Positions 62,180-64,000 of a stretch of DNA of 64,000 nt are shown here, piece after piece. Position 1 is the stretch's first letter, and every line of letters starts with the position of its first letter. The notes below the pieces were generated by a model, which had not been told where the DNA came from, ran no database searches, and worked only from the letters and a program-made list of their open reading frames with translations. Source of the DNA: Flectobacillus major DSM 103 (GTDB lineage: Bacteria > Bacteroidota > Bacteroidia > Cytophagales > Spirosomataceae); the NCBI RefSeq assembly GCF_000427405.1, contig NZ_KE386491.1:4101812-4165811 (forward strand), read 5' to 3'. The position numbers and the translations under genes were made by a program.

Positions 62180-63229
62180 ATGAAGACAATATACAAGCTC
62201 TCATTATATGCCCTTGTTGCTTTATTGATGGTAACGAGTTGCGGCAAGAAAAAAGCCCATAACAAAACCACACTCGACGATACCGTAATACCTGTAAAAT
62301 TGGTAGATGTAGCCCTAGCCAATGCTACAGAGCCTATCAAAGCTTCGGGCTTGATAAGTTCGTTGCACGAAGCCCGGTTGTCGTTTAAAACAGGAGGTAT
62401 TATTGAAAAAATATGGGTAAGAGAAGGCCAAACGATTCGTAAAGGACAGCTTTTGGCAAGCCTTAATCTTACCGAAATTAACGCTCAGGTACAGCAAGCT
62501 CAAGAAAATGTTATCAAAATAGAGCGTGATTTAAGAAGAGTAAGCAACCTTTACCGAGACTCGGTAGCTACTTTAGAGCAAGTTCAAAATCTTACAACGT
62601 CGTTGAGTGTAGCCAAACAAGGGTTACAGATAGCACAATATAACCAAGGGTATTCTAAAATTTATGCTTCTACCAATGGGGTGGTAGTGAAAAAAATGAT
62701 GAACGAAGGTGAATATGCCAATGTTGGTGTTCCTATCTTTTTTGTCAATGCAGCCAGTGCCAACGACTGGGTGGTGAAGGTTGGTATTGCCGACAAAGAC
62801 TGGACTCGCCTAAAACTAGGCGACCACGCCAGTATTCAGCTCGACGCTTTTCCAGATACCCAATTTCAGGCTATCGTTACGACTTTGTCACAAGGAGCAG
62901 ACCAAGCTTCGGGTTTGTACCAAGCCGAGCTAAAACTGAATACCCAGGGCAAGAAAATAGCGACAGGGTTATTTGCCAAAGCATTGATTAATCCTTCTAT
63001 CAAACAACAATTACCCTCTGTGCCTGTCGATGCAATTATTGAAGGCAATGGCGATGAGGCTTTTGTGTACACTATCGAAAATGGTAAAGCCAAGCGAATC
63101 GCTTTGGTAATAGCCTATATCAACAACCAAAGGGCTTTTGTACAAAGTGGGCTAACGGGCATTACACAGGTAATTACCGATGGTTCGGCGTATTTGGTAG
63201 AAGGAGCAAAAGTAAAAGTGGTTCAATAA
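62180..63229 (+). CDS. RND efflux adaptor (membrane fusion) lipoprotein
   Basis: 349 residues. The lipoprotein signal ends in the lipobox VTSC. A lipoyl/barrel-sandwich domain is split by a helical hairpin: LISSLHEARLSFKTGGIIEKIWVREGQTIRKGQLLASL, then QVQQAQENVIKIERDLRRVSNL, then IYASTNGVVVKKMMNEGEYANVG. Beta-barrel and membrane-proximal domains follow. It links the inner-membrane permease to TolC. Gaps of 59 and 74 bases to its neighbours indicate one operon. Confidence 0.93.
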   Translation: MKTIYKLSLYALVALLMVTSCGKKKAHNKTTLDDTVIPVKLVDVALANATEPIKASGLISSLHEARLSFKTGGIIEKIWVREGQTIRKGQLLASLNLTEINAQVQQAQENVIKIERDLRRVSNLYRDSVATLEQVQNLTTSLSVAKQGLQIAQYNQGYSKIYASTNGVVVKKMMNEGEYANVGVPIFFVNAASANDWVVKVGIADKDWTRLKLGDHASIQLDAFPDTQFQAIVTTLSQGADQASGLYQAELKLNTQGKKIATGLFAKALINPSIKQQLPSVPVDAIIEGNGDEAFVYTIENGKAKRIALVIAYINNQRAFVQSGLTGITQVITDGSAYLVEGAKVKVVQ

Positions 63230-63303
63230 AACCTTTGCCCTTACGCATTTTTTCTTTTTGACAATCCCTTAAACCCTTGGTTTGAGCTTTACCATATTCC
63301 TTT

Positions 63304-64000
63304 ATGAGAATCTCAGAATTTTCCGTAAAAAACTATCAATTTACCCTTGTGGTATTTTTGGCAGTACTTTCAATAGGGCTTTATGCTTTATTTAATATGC
63401 CTAGGGGCGAAGACCCCGAGTTTGAATCGCCTCAATTTGGGGTTACGATTATTTATCCAGGAGCAACCCCCAAAGATATGGAGGAGCTGGTTGTAGATCC
63501 CTTTGAAAAACGCATTAATGAATTAGATAATATCGACAGAATCAGAACGGTTATTTTGGATGGAGCTGCCGTATTTCAGATAGAATACGATTTTTCGCAA
63601 GACCCCGAAGAAAAATACCAAGAGGTAGTCCGTGAAGTAAATGCAATACGCAAAGATTTACCAACCGAAATACTTGATATTAGGGTACAAAAATTCCGCC
63701 CAACCGATGTCAATATTTATCAATTTGCTTTGGTTAGCGAAAATCTGCCCTATTCCAAATTAAAAGAGCAAGCCGACGAATTAGAAAAAAAACTTGAGAA
63801 GGTAAAAGCTCTCACCAATATCAAGTCGTGGGGGTTTCCTGCTCGAAAAGTAGCCGTTGAATTGAATTTGGCCAAAATGGCTCAAGACCAAATCCCTGTA
63901 AATCGGGTTTTAGGGGCAATTCAGTCTGAAAATGTAAATATCCCTGGAGGTAGTATCAATGTCACAACCAAAAAATTTAATATAAAAACGTCTGGAGCGT
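63304..64000 (+). CDS. RND efflux permease, N-terminal part (cut by window end)
   Basis: Open from ATG at 63304 to the last base (232 codons), with no stop. The start MRISEFSVKNYQFTLVVFLAVLSIGLYALFNMPRGEDPEF is the first transmembrane helix of AcrB-type permeases, followed by the porter domain (VTIIYPGATPKDMEELVVDPFEKRINELDNIDRI and NIPGGSINV). Full-length members have about 1000-1050 residues. It pumps drugs, metals or lipophilic compounds with proton energy. The acidic PRGEDPEF start resembles the heavy/multidrug group common in Bacteroidota; substrate unknown. Confidence 0.92.
   Translation, partial: MRISEFSVKNYQFTLVVFLAVLSIGLYALFNMPRGEDPEFESPQFGVTIIYPGATPKDMEELVVDPFEKRINELDNIDRIRTVILDGAAVFQIEYDFSQDPEEKYQEVVREVNAIRKDLPTEILDIRVQKFRPTDVNIYQFALVSENLPYSKLKEQADELEKKLEKVKALTNIKSWGFPARKVAVELNLAKMAQDQIPVNRVLGAIQSENVNIPGGSINVTTKKFNIKTSGA

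Overview
The window is a piece of a Bacteroidota chromosome, most likely from the order Cytophagales (a Spirosoma/Flectobacillus/Arcicella-type relative; genus not determinable by eye). The DNA is AT-rich. Shine-Dalgarno sequences are mostly absent, and promoters follow the Bacteroidota TTG-N17-24-TAnnTTTG form. Lineage-typical families are present: an ECF sigma/anti-sigma-like pair, TonB receptor plus DUF4249 lipoprotein, LytS-type kinase, long-form PurF, the long IspH and DUF2490. There is no prophage, no CRISPR array and no transposase gene. This is housekeeping and envelope DNA carrying small non-autonomous repeats.

Layout. 1-2.2 kb: end of an ECF sigma gene, its membrane partner and a beta-barrel protein. 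2.3-5.8 kb: tRNA-Tyr, -Gly, -Thr, tuf, tRNA-Trp, secE and nusG, stopping at a terminator where rplK-rpoC would normally follow. 5.8-14 kb: an MscS channel, a giant alpha-2-macroglobulin lipoprotein and a membrane metallophosphoesterase. 14-18 kb: a phosphate block (OprO/P-like porin, DUF2490, PiT transporter). 18-24.5 kb: TonB receptor/DUF4249, hemB, and an OmpA/HhH/small membrane protein set. 24.9-30.6 kb: purM, a YjjG-like phosphatase, a PD-(D/E)XK nuclease, a thin ferredoxin, fructosamine kinase and ispH. 31.5-37.6 kb: a secreted protein, fusA, truC, rpsJ and an M3 peptidase. 37.8-44 kb: nuoN, nuoM and nuoL with an opposite-strand LytS-type kinase between nuoN and nuoM. 44.4-51 kb: thioesterase, DUF2911, DsbD, DUF2905, a lone DUF1016-N-like protein, a YdcF-like protein and a PaaE-like reductase. 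51.9-58.4 kb: purF, prmC, ribD, aroE, dedA and comA. 58.8-64 kb: DUF2147, TetR and PaaI thioesterase, then a TolC/adaptor/RND efflux operon cut by the window end.

Most notable signals. (1) At least four dispersed elements of about 130-282 bp share CATGAGTCATCCC-type ends and each carries a strong hairpin terminator. All sit at 3' ends of genes, and one supplies a gene's stop codon. (2) A 14-base palindromic sequence occurs identically upstream of the DUF2147 gene and of the efflux operon, flanking the tetR gene, and is probably its operator. (3) The ribosomal/translation operons and the complex I operon are broken up. (4) A nuclease ends in a sliding-clamp-binding-like motif (QLNLF). (5) A 23-bp perfect inverted repeat holds two perfect DnaA boxes. 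All calls come from reading the sequence; no database search was run.
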